Source: Firmicutes bacterium UBA6226 (lineage in GTDB: Bacteria > Bacillota_A > Clostridia > Peptostreptococcales > Acidaminobacteraceae). Taken from it: 6,961 nt of DNA. The stretch is taken from positions 1-6,961 of the forward strand of contig DJWQ01000052.1 of NCBI GenBank assembly GCA_002441045.1, given 5' to 3'. The notes beneath the pieces are model-generated. The model did not search any database and was not told the origin of the DNA. It was given only the letters and a program-made list of their open reading frames with translations. The translations under genes and the position numbers were made by a program. The stretch's first letter is position 1. Each line of letters starts with the position of its first letter. Below, one piece after another: positions 1 through 5,040 of the stretch.

Positions 1-269
1 GCAAAATGCTTAAAAATATGGTGTAAATCTTCACCAAATTCATTTAAATAATAGCCTTCCGCCTCTTTTTTATCGATGACATTACGCTCTAAAAGTACCT
101 TAAGTTTTCTGTTGAGCTCAGTATTACTTAAAAAATCGATCTGAGATAAAATCTCATTATAACCATGATACCCATTTCCTATAGTAGAGATGATTTCTGG
201 AATCCATCTTAATCGAAAAATATCGTGTATGAGTTTAAACCCTTCTGTCATAGTCGTTTGTGGTTTCAT
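1..269 (-). CDS. HxlR-like winged-helix transcriptional regulator, C-terminus beyond the window
   Basis: This is an open frame of 89 codons running off the left edge, starting at ATG 269-267 behind AGGAGA (274-280) with a 5-nt spacer. The protein begins MKPQTTMTEGFKLI and matches the shape of HxlR/MarR-type winged helices. It has an RW-containing first helix (residues 20-30, RLRWIPEIIST), a helix-turn-helix (about 36-62, with LSNTELNRKLKVLLERNVI where the family usually has the IS..LS.RLK.LE..GLI recognition region), and a wing followed by YLNEFGEDLHHIF (73-86), matching the family's Y.LT.FG..L..I. It would be a cytoplasmic DNA-binding dimer. No cysteine is visible in the part present, so there is no direct sign of the thiol sensing known for some HxlR members. 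It diverges from the Dps gene, which makes that gene a candidate target; this is inference. Assignment to HxlR rather than another winged-helix family is moderate because the end is missing. Confidence 0.72.
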   Translation of the reverse strand, partial: MKPQTTMTEGFKLIHDIFRLRWIPEIISTIGNGYHGYNEILSQIDFLSNTELNRKLKVLLERNVIDKKEAEGYYLNEFGEDLHHIFKHF

Positions 270-297
270 TTCGTTCTCCTAAAAATTCTATCTATAA

Positions 298-327
298 AAT
301 ATATACTTCCAATAGAATAAGTAACAA
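298..327 (-). promoter_or_regulatory. Possible promoter of the HxlR-like regulator
   Basis: On the minus strand, TTGTTA (322-327) is followed by TATATT (298-303) with an 18-bp spacer, or by TATATA (300-305) with 16 bp. It lies about 30 bp upstream of the regulator start. Both boxes are imperfect sigma-A matches in very AT-rich DNA, so confidence is limited. Confidence 0.35.
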
Positions 328-359
328 TTTTGTCTCTTTTTGTTTTTTTCAGTATAACA

Positions 360-393
360 TATAATTTAGTAAATGAGAAACGTTCTTACTAAA
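360..393 (+). promoter_or_regulatory. TATAAT box and adjoining inverted repeat upstream of dps
   Basis: A perfect TATAAT (360-365) has only a T-rich, poor -35 region (TTTTTG at 337-342, 17-bp spacing). Directly after it is an inverted repeat, TTTAGTAA (365-372) and TTACTAAA (386-393), with inner GAA/TTC pairing, so it could act as an operator at the start site or as a 5' hairpin. If this is the dps promoter, the mRNA carries a leader of about 130 nt that includes the second inverted repeat at 411-427. No convincing consensus promoter was found closer to the gene. Confidence 0.35.
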
Positions 394-410
394 CTTTAAC
401 CCAACTTTCT

Positions 411-427
411 CTGTAATTTGATTACAG
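411..427. promoter_or_regulatory. Perfect 7-3-7 inverted repeat, candidate operator for dps
   Basis: CTGTAAT-TTG-ATTACAG is a perfect inverted repeat about 80 bp upstream of the Dps start, in the gap shared with the divergent regulator. The symmetry and size fit a binding site for a homodimeric repressor. Dps genes in Bacillota are often under PerR or Fur-family control, but this sequence does not match the canonical PerR box (TTATAATNATTATAA) well, so the regulator is left open. The neighbouring HxlR-like protein is the simplest candidate by position. Confidence 0.5.
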
Positions 428-493
428 GAAAAAATCAATAATAAGTTTATACTATAAGCAATTGGTAATTTCTTTTCTTACACTACACTATTG

Positions 494-500
494 AGGAGGA
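494..500 (+). promoter_or_regulatory. Ribosome binding site that fixes the dps start
   Basis: GAGGAGG (494-500) lies 5 nt before ATG 506. A TTG at 491 is in the same frame, but choosing it would place this Shine-Dalgarno sequence inside the coding region and leave TTG with none. ATG 506 is therefore the start. Confidence 0.85.
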
Positions 501-505
501 TTAAC

Positions 506-940
506 ATGAAAAAAATCGAATTAATGAATCAATATCTATCCAATCAAGCAGTCATCAATTTCAAACTCCACAGCTTACACTGGAACGTGGTGGGCATAAA
601 CTTTATGGCTATTCACAACTTTACTGAAGCACTTTATAATGACGCTTTTGAAAAACTGGATGCAGTAGCTGAGCAAATTAAAATTCTAGGCGAAACACCT
701 TTGAGCACTTTATCAGATTATCTAAAGCACGCTACTATTGAAGAGCTACCTGGTAAAGATTTTTCAGCAAAAGAAGTCGTTGCCTATCTTCAAGAAGATC
801 TTAAAAAGCTTAAAATTCTCGCTTTAGAAATTAGAGGACTCGCATCCGATGAAGATGATTTCGCAACCGCTAATATGATGGAAGATCATGTAACTGGCTA
901 TGATAAAAACCTTTGGTTTTTAGATAGTATGTCTAAATAA
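506..940 (+). CDS. dps: Dps-family ferritin-like iron-storage / DNA-protection protein
   Basis: The protein has 144 residues and should form a four-helix-bundle dodecamer that oxidises Fe(II) with hydrogen peroxide and stores the iron, protecting the cell from Fenton chemistry. The Dps signature is clear at residues 22-65 (HSLHWNVVG, then IH, then AFEKLDAVAEQIKILG, then P). All four expected inter-subunit ferroxidase ligands are present with family spacing: H25, H37, D52 and E56. Length is at the short end of normal for Dps (about 145-165). The N-terminus is short and not lysine-rich, so strong nonspecific DNA binding, as by the E. coli protein, is not predicted. It is monocistronic, with a strong terminator 4 nt after its stop and two inverted repeats upstream. 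In an anaerobe, such a protein typically belongs to the peroxide and oxygen defence set. Confidence 0.95.
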   Translation: MKKIELMNQYLSNQAVINFKLHSLHWNVVGINFMAIHNFTEALYNDAFEKLDAVAEQIKILGETPLSTLSDYLKHATIEELPGKDFSAKEVVAYLQEDLKKLKILALEIRGLASDEDDFATANMMEDHVTGYDKNLWFLDSMSK

Positions 941-944
941 ACAA

Positions 945-980
945 AAGCCTGTATCGATAAGATACAGGCTTACTTTTTTT
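945..980. terminator. Strong, probably bidirectional rho-independent terminator
   Basis: AAGCCTGTATC (945-955) pairs perfectly over 11 bp with GATACAGGCTT (961-971), loop 956-960, followed on the plus strand by AC and seven T (974-980). On the minus strand the same hairpin is followed by TTGTTTATTT, so it can also end the convergent small membrane-protein gene, whose stop codon overlaps the plus-strand T-run. Confidence 0.92.
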
Positions 981-1272
981 AATAGAACGAACTAAAAAGT
1001 GGTGCTAATAATGCCCCAACAAATAAAAACCATAATACGATACCAATTAAAGTAACGATAATCATTGCTTTAAAATAATTAGCCTTGCTTGGATTACTAC
1101 CACCACCAAATGCCCACACAAAAACCATAATAAAATTTACGATAGGAATCATTAAGATTAGCAATGTTACAATCCAATCTTTTACACTGACGACATCTGT
1201 GTTTGATGCCCCTTTTGCTTCCCATTTTTCTTGCTTGTTACCATATTCATCTCTGGTAATGTTTTGATCCAT
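979..1272 (-). CDS. Small two-helix membrane protein of unknown function
   Basis: The protein has 97 residues and a polar, charged N-terminus (1-31), a first transmembrane helix at about 33-55, a glycine-rich loop GGGSNPSKANYFKA (56-69), and a second helix at about 69-91. The pattern of a short soluble head, helix, WAFGGGSNPSK-type loop and helix is familiar from small uncharacterised membrane proteins of Bacillota, but no function can be named. ATG 1272 is preceded by AGGGGG with a 5-nt spacer, an acceptable ribosome binding site. It is a single-gene unit: an upstream TATAAT promoter is visible, and the bidirectional hairpin at 945-971 follows its stop. A 60-codon antisense ORF inside it has no ribosome binding site and is not real. 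Confidence 0.75.
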   Translation of the reverse strand: MDQNITRDEYGNKQEKWEAKGASNTDVVSVKDWIVTLLILMIPIVNFIMVFVWAFGGGSNPSKANYFKAMIIVTLIGIVLWFLFVGALLAPLFSSFY

Positions 1273-1314
1273 AAGATCCCCCTAATTATGTATTCCGTAT
1301 TTGACGGTTACTTA

Positions 1315-1343
1315 ATTATACTAATATTATTAAGAAAATGAAA
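1315..1343 (-). promoter_or_regulatory. Probable promoter of the small membrane-protein gene
   Basis: The minus strand has a perfect TATAAT (1315-1320) and TTTCAT (1338-1343) at 17-bp spacing, about 43 bp upstream of the start codon. The -10 is consensus and the -35 is poor (3 of 6). Confidence 0.42.
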
Positions 1344-1392
1344 TAAACATTTTGAAATAGTAACTATAATTTTCTTACTTTTTATTACTATT

Positions 1393-1435
1393 AAAATTCA
1401 AAAGCCTGTCAAAGTAAAAGTACCCAGACAGGCTT
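1393..1435 (-). terminator. Terminator of the lipoprotein gene
   Basis: Reading the minus strand, AAGCCTGTC (1435-1427) pairs with GACAGGCTT (1410-1402) over 9 bp with a 16-nt loop, followed by an interrupted T-tract (TTGAATTTT). It begins 6 nt after the lipoprotein stop codon. It shares the arm core AAGCCTGT/ACAGGCTT with the terminator at 945-971. Confidence 0.72.
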
Positions 1436-1441
1436 CAAATT

Positions 1442-2047
1442 TTATTTTACTGTTAATGGCTCAGTAGCTTCAAGCGTAATCATTTGTTCATCCACTGAAA
1501 AACTAGTAAAGAACTTAAATGTATAATTACCTGCTGGAATCCTACCGCCCATCATATCACTATAGTCGAAGTCATCAGTATAAAGGATCGTTTCACCTGC
1601 TGCCATTGGCACTTCTGTGATCATCTCGATAAAGCTCTTATTGGCTGACCATGTTAATACCGTTTCACCTGCTGCATCTAAAATTTGATAATCAAATCTT
1701 TGACCTGACATGTAAGTTAAATTAAGGTCTTCAGCACCTATGTTTGTAAACTCAAAATTAATCTTTAAAATTTCACCCTCTTCTAGAAGCGTTAATTTTG
1801 ATTCGAATAATTCTTCTGGATTAATCATTGCGCCACCAGCTGTAGTATCTTCTTCGGTTGTTTCTTCATCTACAGGTTCACTCGTCAGCAAATTGGGATC
1901 CTCAATGGTCATATCTGGCGTGTCATTCTCAGTTGTAGTTGCTGAATCTGCTGGCACTTTGCTTGTACCACATGCAGTTAATGCAAATACGAGTACTAAT
2001 ATTAGCAACAAAGTATATACGGGTCTTAATCTCATTTTCTTAATCAT
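1442..2047 (-). CDS. Lipoprotein with BsuPI-like (intracellular proteinase inhibitor) domain
   Basis: The protein has 201 residues. A lipoprotein signal peptide is clear: positive N-terminus (KKMRLR), hydrophobic core 10-23 and lipobox LTAC, with C26 as the lipidated cysteine, so it should be anchored on the outer face of the membrane. Residues 27-75 are an acidic Thr/Glu/Asp-rich linker. Residues about 88-183 fit the BsuPI family fold: FEFTNIGAEDLNLTYMSGQ, then RFDYQILD, GETVLTWSANKSF, and the AAGETILY strand, which are the family's N-SGQ-fDy, W-S and pGet landmarks. BsuPI itself is a cytoplasmic serine-protease inhibitor of Bacillus. In lipoproteins this beta-sandwich is more likely a binding module, so actual protease inhibition is unproven here. 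ATG 2047 has GGAGGAG 6 nt upstream and heads the signal peptide. It is monocistronic, with a terminator downstream. Confidence 0.9.
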   Translation of the reverse strand: MIKKMRLRPVYTLLLILVLVFALTACGTSKVPADSATTTENDTPDMTIEDPNLLTSEPVDEETTEEDTTAGGAMINPEELFESKLTLLEEGEILKINFEFTNIGAEDLNLTYMSGQRFDYQILDAAGETVLTWSANKSFIEMITEVPMAAGETILYTDDFDYSDMMGGRIPAGNYTFKFFTSFSVDEQMITLEATEPLTVK

Positions 2048-2084
2048 ATGTCTCCTCCTAATTGATCAACTTATTTTGATTGAC

Positions 2085-2114
2085 ATATTATTAAGACGAA
2101 AAATCCAGCATCAA
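2085..2114 (-). promoter_or_regulatory. Possible promoter of the lipoprotein gene
   Basis: Minus-strand TTGATG (2109-2114) and TAATAT (2085-2090) are 18 bp apart and about 40 bp upstream of the start codon. Each matches consensus at 4 of 6 positions. Confidence 0.35.
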
Positions 2115-2207
2115 AGTTCCATAAATCTCTAATAGCTATATTTCTAAAGCTCACTTTATGCTAAAAATATTGCTATGAGTGGATACGCTTACCGTCAAAT
2201 TCATCAT

Positions 2208-2576
2208 CTATCTCGCCATACCAAAAACAGCACCAGAAACATATGGAATCAACCAAATCAGCCAAACGATAAGGCTAAATTTATGAAAATTCGCCTTCGC
2301 TTTTGTGTCGTTTTTAACCAGAACCACTGTCGCCCATAAAGCATGGAAAAGCATCAAGACGATTGCTATTAATCCTGTAATGCCATGAAAATTAAGTTTA
2401 AAGCCATCTCCTGCAATTTGACTCATCAGCGTCGTGCCAATTGTATCAAAAATTAAACCGATCCAAAAAATCGTTAGATGCGTCTTTGTAAGTGTTCCTT
2501 TTAAACGCTCTCCCCATACACCTATGGTATAAAAAACAAGCGCTAACGTAATACTGATAATTGCAAATGGTAACAT
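2208..2576 (-). CDS. Four-helix membrane protein, TIGR03987/HsmA-type
   Basis: The protein has 122 residues and is almost entirely hydrophobic. Four transmembrane helices are visible at about 3-22, 33-52, 64-87 and 99-119. Short loops carry GERLKGTLTKTH (22-33), GDGFKLNFHG (56-65) and KNDTKAKANFHKF (88-100). Length, helix count and the HG-x12-H pattern resemble the uncharacterised TIGR03987/HsmA family; this is recognition from memory, not a search. Histidines sit at 33, 64, 78 and 98, each in or at the end of a helix. This resembles how small b-type cytochromes hold haem, but no such activity is established. ATG 2576 follows GGAGG with a 7-nt spacer. It lies 167 bp after the ribosomal-protection GTPase on the same strand with no clear terminator between, so partial read-through is possible. 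No clear terminator follows its own stop. Confidence 0.78.
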   Translation of the reverse strand: MLPFAIISITLALVFYTIGVWGERLKGTLTKTHLTIFWIGLIFDTIGTTLMSQIAGDGFKLNFHGITGLIAIVLMLFHALWATVVLVKNDTKAKANFHKFSLIVWLIWLIPYVSGAVFGMAR

Positions 2577-2587
2577 ACTATTTCCTC

Positions 2588-2644
2588 CAATTTCATTCCC
2601 TTATTCTCTAAGTGTAGGATACCATCTCATTATAAATGAAATTG
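2588..2644 (-). promoter_or_regulatory. 10-bp inverted repeat abutting the ribosome binding site of the four-helix membrane gene, with internal TATAAT
   Basis: On the minus strand, CAATTTCATT (2644-2635) is exactly complementary to AATGAAATTG (2597-2588), whose last base is the first G of the GGAGG Shine-Dalgarno sequence. In a transcript starting further upstream, such as read-through from the GTPase gene, this stem would crowd the ribosome binding site. A TATAAT at 2629-2634 overlaps the promoter-distal arm. A transcript from that box would start near 2622 and lack the first arm, so it would escape the fold. Confidence 0.4.
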
Positions 2645-2743
2645 AGTCAACTTGCATCAATTAAAATTATATTTTACACAATTAATCAGCATACTACTCG
2701 TCGCTTACCTAATTTGTATCACCTTTAATCTAAAACTATCATA

Positions 2744-4600
2744 TTACGCCATTCGTTCGGGTGCAACCTGATAACCAGCCGCCTGATAATTGATAATGCC
2801 TTTACCACTTGTGTAATCCGATAGATCCACCTCATAATACTGGCAGGTTTCAAGGGGTAAAATCCCTTTAATAATAGCCATTTCTCCCTTAATCATCGGC
2901 TCCTCAAAAGTACCTCTCATCTTTAAAACATCAGCAATCGCCCTGCCGATTAAGAGCTGAGGCACCAAAAGTTCGTAACGATTAATCGGTTCAAGTTTCA
3001 CACCTTCGGCTTTACCAATAGCTAATTGAGCCACTTGCTCTGCTACTTTTCTAAAATCTGATGGTGTACTGTTCACACTATCAAATTCCGAGTAGACAAA
3101 TCTCACCTTAACATCAGTTACCTCTAGATGATCCTTCCCCTTTTTAAGTCCAAAGATACAGCCCTCTCGAACCGCATTTTGAAACGGTTTTTTAAGATCG
3201 CCGAAAGACACCTCTGTCTCGTATACGATTCCTTCACCAACCTTTAATGGCTCGATAACAAGTCCCACCGTCGCTGGCAAAAAATTGTCTGCCTTGTACA
3301 TATAAAGACATGCCTCAGTGGTATTTTTTATACTAGAACGATAAACGATTTCAGGCTCTAAAATCTGTGTTTTGATATCAAATCGCTCTATTAAAAGCTG
3401 TTCAATAATTTCTTTTTGTACCATACCAAACAGCTTTAGCTCAATCGCTTCCGTCTCGGGATGGATCTCAAACCCTAAAAATGGATCTTCATCCGTCAAC
3501 TGCGTTAAAGCATCGCAAACCGAACGTCTAATCGCCAAGTCATCAGCGACAACCCTTGCTCTCAGTGTAGGTGAAGCAATATGCACCACCTTTCTTTCTA
3601 CTGGTAGTTCTCCAAGAACATCCCCAACATTTAATGCGTCCGTATAAAGTATGACCACATCACCTGCACTTGCAACATCCTGTCTTTTAAGTTTGATACC
3701 ACATAGCCCATCCATTTTAAGGATTTTATACTCTCGTTCCTCACCGCATATAGGATAAGTTTCTCTTAAAACCAGCGTGCCTCCAAAAAGACGCGTAAAG
3801 CAACGTCTATTGCCGTGGTTATCTCTATCGACCTTGTAGACGATTCCCGAAAGTGCTTCCTGTATCACTGGTTTCACCCACTCTGAAAGCAGCTCAAGTA
3901 GCGGCTCTATCCCTAGTCCAAGTAAAGCGGAGCCATTCAAAACCGGAAAGAGCTTATTTTGGTTGAAATACGTCTTAGCTTTTCCAGAAAGCATCGCTGG
4001 CGTTATCACAGTGTCGCTTGACCAAGCTTTGAAAACAGCGTCGTCTAACAGTGCCAAAGTCTCAATGTTGCCACTTATCTCAGCTTCTACAAGTCCTCTT
4101 AAACTGGCATGGCGTTCGCCTTCATCATTCACAGCATTCACCAGATAGAGCGCATCAGAAAGCTCTTCTTTAATTTGAGATAGGATGGCAGAGAGATCAA
4201 CACCCATTCGATCCACCTTATTAATCATGATGATCACAGGGATGCCCATTTTCATCAACGCATTAAAAATAACCTTTGTCTGTGCTTGTACACCTTCTTT
4301 AGCTGATATCGCAAGAATCGCTGCGTCTAGTACACTGAGAGAACGCTCCACCTCAGCGATGAAATCCACATGTCCTGGGGTATCCAAAAGATTAATTTTA
4401 TGTTCTTTATAATTCATGGTTACAGTGGCCTGCCTAATGGTAATGCCTCGCTCTTTCTCAAGTGACATCCCATCTGTGGTGGTATTGCCATTGTCCACTC
4501 TACCAATTTCATTTATAACACCACATGTATATAACATTTGCTCTGTAATCGTTGTTTTTCCTGCATCTACATGTGCTAAAATTCCTATGTTCATCTTCAT
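2744..4600 (-). CDS. Tet(M)/Tet(O)-class ribosomal-protection translational GTPase (divergent)
   Basis: The protein has 618 residues and is an EF-G-like GTPase expected to bind the ribosomal A-site region and dislodge an inhibitor. The G domain is complete: P-loop AHVDAGKT (9-16), switch I RGITI (51-55), DTPGH (73-77), NKVD (127-130) and GSA (223-225). Stretches such as RSLSVLDAAILAISAKEGVQ (86-105) match Tet(M) closely, and the RGITI and LDTPGH contexts are of Tet(M) rather than EF-G type. Domains II-V follow, with FLGKVQ-like FGMVQKE (391-397), LKKPFQNAV (469-477) and STPSDFR (511-517). Two differences from Tet(M) (639 residues) stand out. The loop that is YSPVSTP in Tet(M) reads DSVNSTP here (507-513), and the protein ends about where the Tet(M) C-terminal helix begins. 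It may therefore protect against tetracycline weakly, or against another ligand. ATG 4600 has AGGAGA 8 nt upstream. Expression is probably attenuated by the terminator at 4654-4680. Confidence 0.93.
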   Translation of the reverse strand: MKMNIGILAHVDAGKTTITEQMLYTCGVINEIGRVDNGNTTTDGMSLEKERGITIRQATVTMNYKEHKINLLDTPGHVDFIAEVERSLSVLDAAILAISAKEGVQAQTKVIFNALMKMGIPVIIMINKVDRMGVDLSAILSQIKEELSDALYLVNAVNDEGERHASLRGLVEAEISGNIETLALLDDAVFKAWSSDTVITPAMLSGKAKTYFNQNKLFPVLNGSALLGLGIEPLLELLSEWVKPVIQEALSGIVYKVDRDNHGNRRCFTRLFGGTLVLRETYPICGEEREYKILKMDGLCGIKLKRQDVASAGDVVILYTDALNVGDVLGELPVERKVVHIASPTLRARVVADDLAIRRSVCDALTQLTDEDPFLGFEIHPETEAIELKLFGMVQKEIIEQLLIERFDIKTQILEPEIVYRSSIKNTTEACLYMYKADNFLPATVGLVIEPLKVGEGIVYETEVSFGDLKKPFQNAVREGCIFGLKKGKDHLEVTDVKVRFVYSEFDSVNSTPSDFRKVAEQVAQLAIGKAEGVKLEPINRYELLVPQLLIGRAIADVLKMRGTFEEPMIKGEMAIIKGILPLETCQYYEVDLSDYTSGKGIINYQAAGYQVAPERMA

Positions 4601-4653
4601 AAATATTTTCTCCTATAATTTGAATGATTTGTTTTGTTCCGAATTTTGGGTAC

Positions 4654-4680
4654 AAAAAAACCACAGTTTATGACTGTGGT
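4654..4680 (-). terminator. Leader-internal rho-independent terminator (attenuator) of the GTPase gene
   Basis: Minus strand: ACCACAG (4680-4674), 7-nt loop, CTGTGGT (4666-4660), then a run of T (4660-4654, the first shared with the stem). It lies 53 nt before the GTPase ATG. No gene ends just upstream apart from short leader ORFs, so its place is that of an attenuator rather than an end-of-gene terminator. Confidence 0.86.
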
Positions 4681-4687
4681 AATCAAC

Positions 4688-4780
4688 TCATAATATAAGA
4701 GATATATTAGGTATAGATAAAAGATCCATTTTCCGATCTAGTTTCTTATGAGATGAAATGAAGATGAATGCTCTAATCAT
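4688..4780 (-). other. Weak second leader ORF ending 7 nt before the attenuator
   Basis: This is an ATG-initiated frame of 30 codons (MIRAFIFISSHKKLD..., ending ISLIL) whose TGA is 7 nt before the first base of the terminator hairpin. A ribosome paused near its end would cover the 5' arm of the terminator. Against it being real, no Shine-Dalgarno sequence precedes its ATG. It is listed because of its placement, not because translation is supported. Confidence 0.22.
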
Positions 4781-4844
4781 AATCGGAAGATACTCTAAAG
4801 ATCTTTAAAGATGCTCTAAATTTAATCCTATGATTTTACTCTAA
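4768..4844. repeat. Four direct repeats with core CTCTAA, 21-25 bp apart
   Basis: Plus-strand copies are ATGCTCTAA (4768-4776), ATACTCTAA (4790-4798), ATGCTCTAA (4811-4819) and TTACTCTAA (4836-4844). Start-to-start spacing is 22, 21 and 25 bp, close to two helical turns. A 12-bp palindrome ATCTTTAAAGAT (4801-4812) lies between copies 2 and 3. In the transcript each copy reads TTAGAG(T/C)A. The array lies wholly between the leader ORF and the attenuator. Confidence 0.6.
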
Positions 4845-4884
4845 TAGTTGACTCGTCTTCCTCATTAACGTCTGAAACTAATAC

Positions 4885-4953
4885 CTATGCCTGTTTACCG
4901 AAGGTCATAAAATATGATTTTATTAAGTTATTTCTAAATTTTGCACATGTCAT
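4885..4953 (-). CDS. Leader peptide ORF (22 residues) upstream of the GTPase
   Basis: ATG 4953-4951 is preceded by AAAGGAGGT (4969-4961) with a 7-nt gap, one of the best ribosome binding sites in the window, and the frame runs 22 codons to TAG (4887-4885). The peptide begins MTCAKFRNNLIKSYF and ends MTFGKQA. It has no domain and no signal peptide. A strong binding site in front of such a short frame, followed by a terminator and a ribosomal-protection gene, is the classical layout of a regulatory leader peptide whose translation state controls read-through. Here the terminator is about 205 nt further on, so any coupling would have to pass through RNA refolding, a polymerase-following ribosome, or the intervening repeats. 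The peptide sequence was not matched to a known leader. Confidence 0.66.
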   Translation of the reverse strand: MTCAKFRNNLIKSYFMTFGKQA

Positions 4954-4987
4954 ATTTTCGACCTCCTTTTGTATCACATTTCGTGAC

Positions 4988-5019
4988 GGTGCTTTGCACC
5001 TTTAAACTCATTAAAGCAC
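4988..5019 (-). promoter_or_regulatory. Mutually exclusive small hairpins before the leader ORF
   Basis: On the transcript, GGTGC-AAA-GCACC (5000-4988) forms one hairpin, and CTTTAA with TTAAAG just upstream can form another. Alternatively GTGCTTT (5019-5013) can pair with AAAGCAC (4995-4989), which excludes both. The region ends 19 nt before the leader Shine-Dalgarno sequence, so it could tune leader translation or pause the polymerase. Stems are short. Confidence 0.4.
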
Positions 5020-5040
5020 AAATTAAAACGACAAGCAACC

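Noticed and set aside
491..505. TTG start adding five residues to Dps
   Set aside because: The extension contains the GAGGAGG ribosome binding site of ATG 506 and has none of its own.
1407..1412. Minus-strand TTGACA as a -35 box
   Set aside because: It is part of the terminator stem and has no -10 box at proper spacing (17 bp gives AGTAAT).
1740..2132. 130-codon plus-strand ORF opposite the lipoprotein gene
   Set aside because: Antisense to a gene with clear signal peptide and domain; serine/valine-rich translation typical of a shadow frame, and no ribosome binding site.
2048..2207. Terminator after the four-helix membrane gene
   Set aside because: TAGCA repeats here are direct, not inverted, and no stem with a T-run was found.
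4586..4595. ATGAACATAG at the GTPase start resembles the oxygenase operator
   Set aside because: Only the left half and centre match; it encodes the conserved MNIG of the protein, so coding constraint explains it.
3372..4673. Several plus-strand ORFs (3372-3647, 3963-4148, 4185-4412, 4416-4673) opposite the GTPase
   Set aside because: All antisense to a continuous, motif-complete GTPase; no ribosome binding sites and no recognisable domains.
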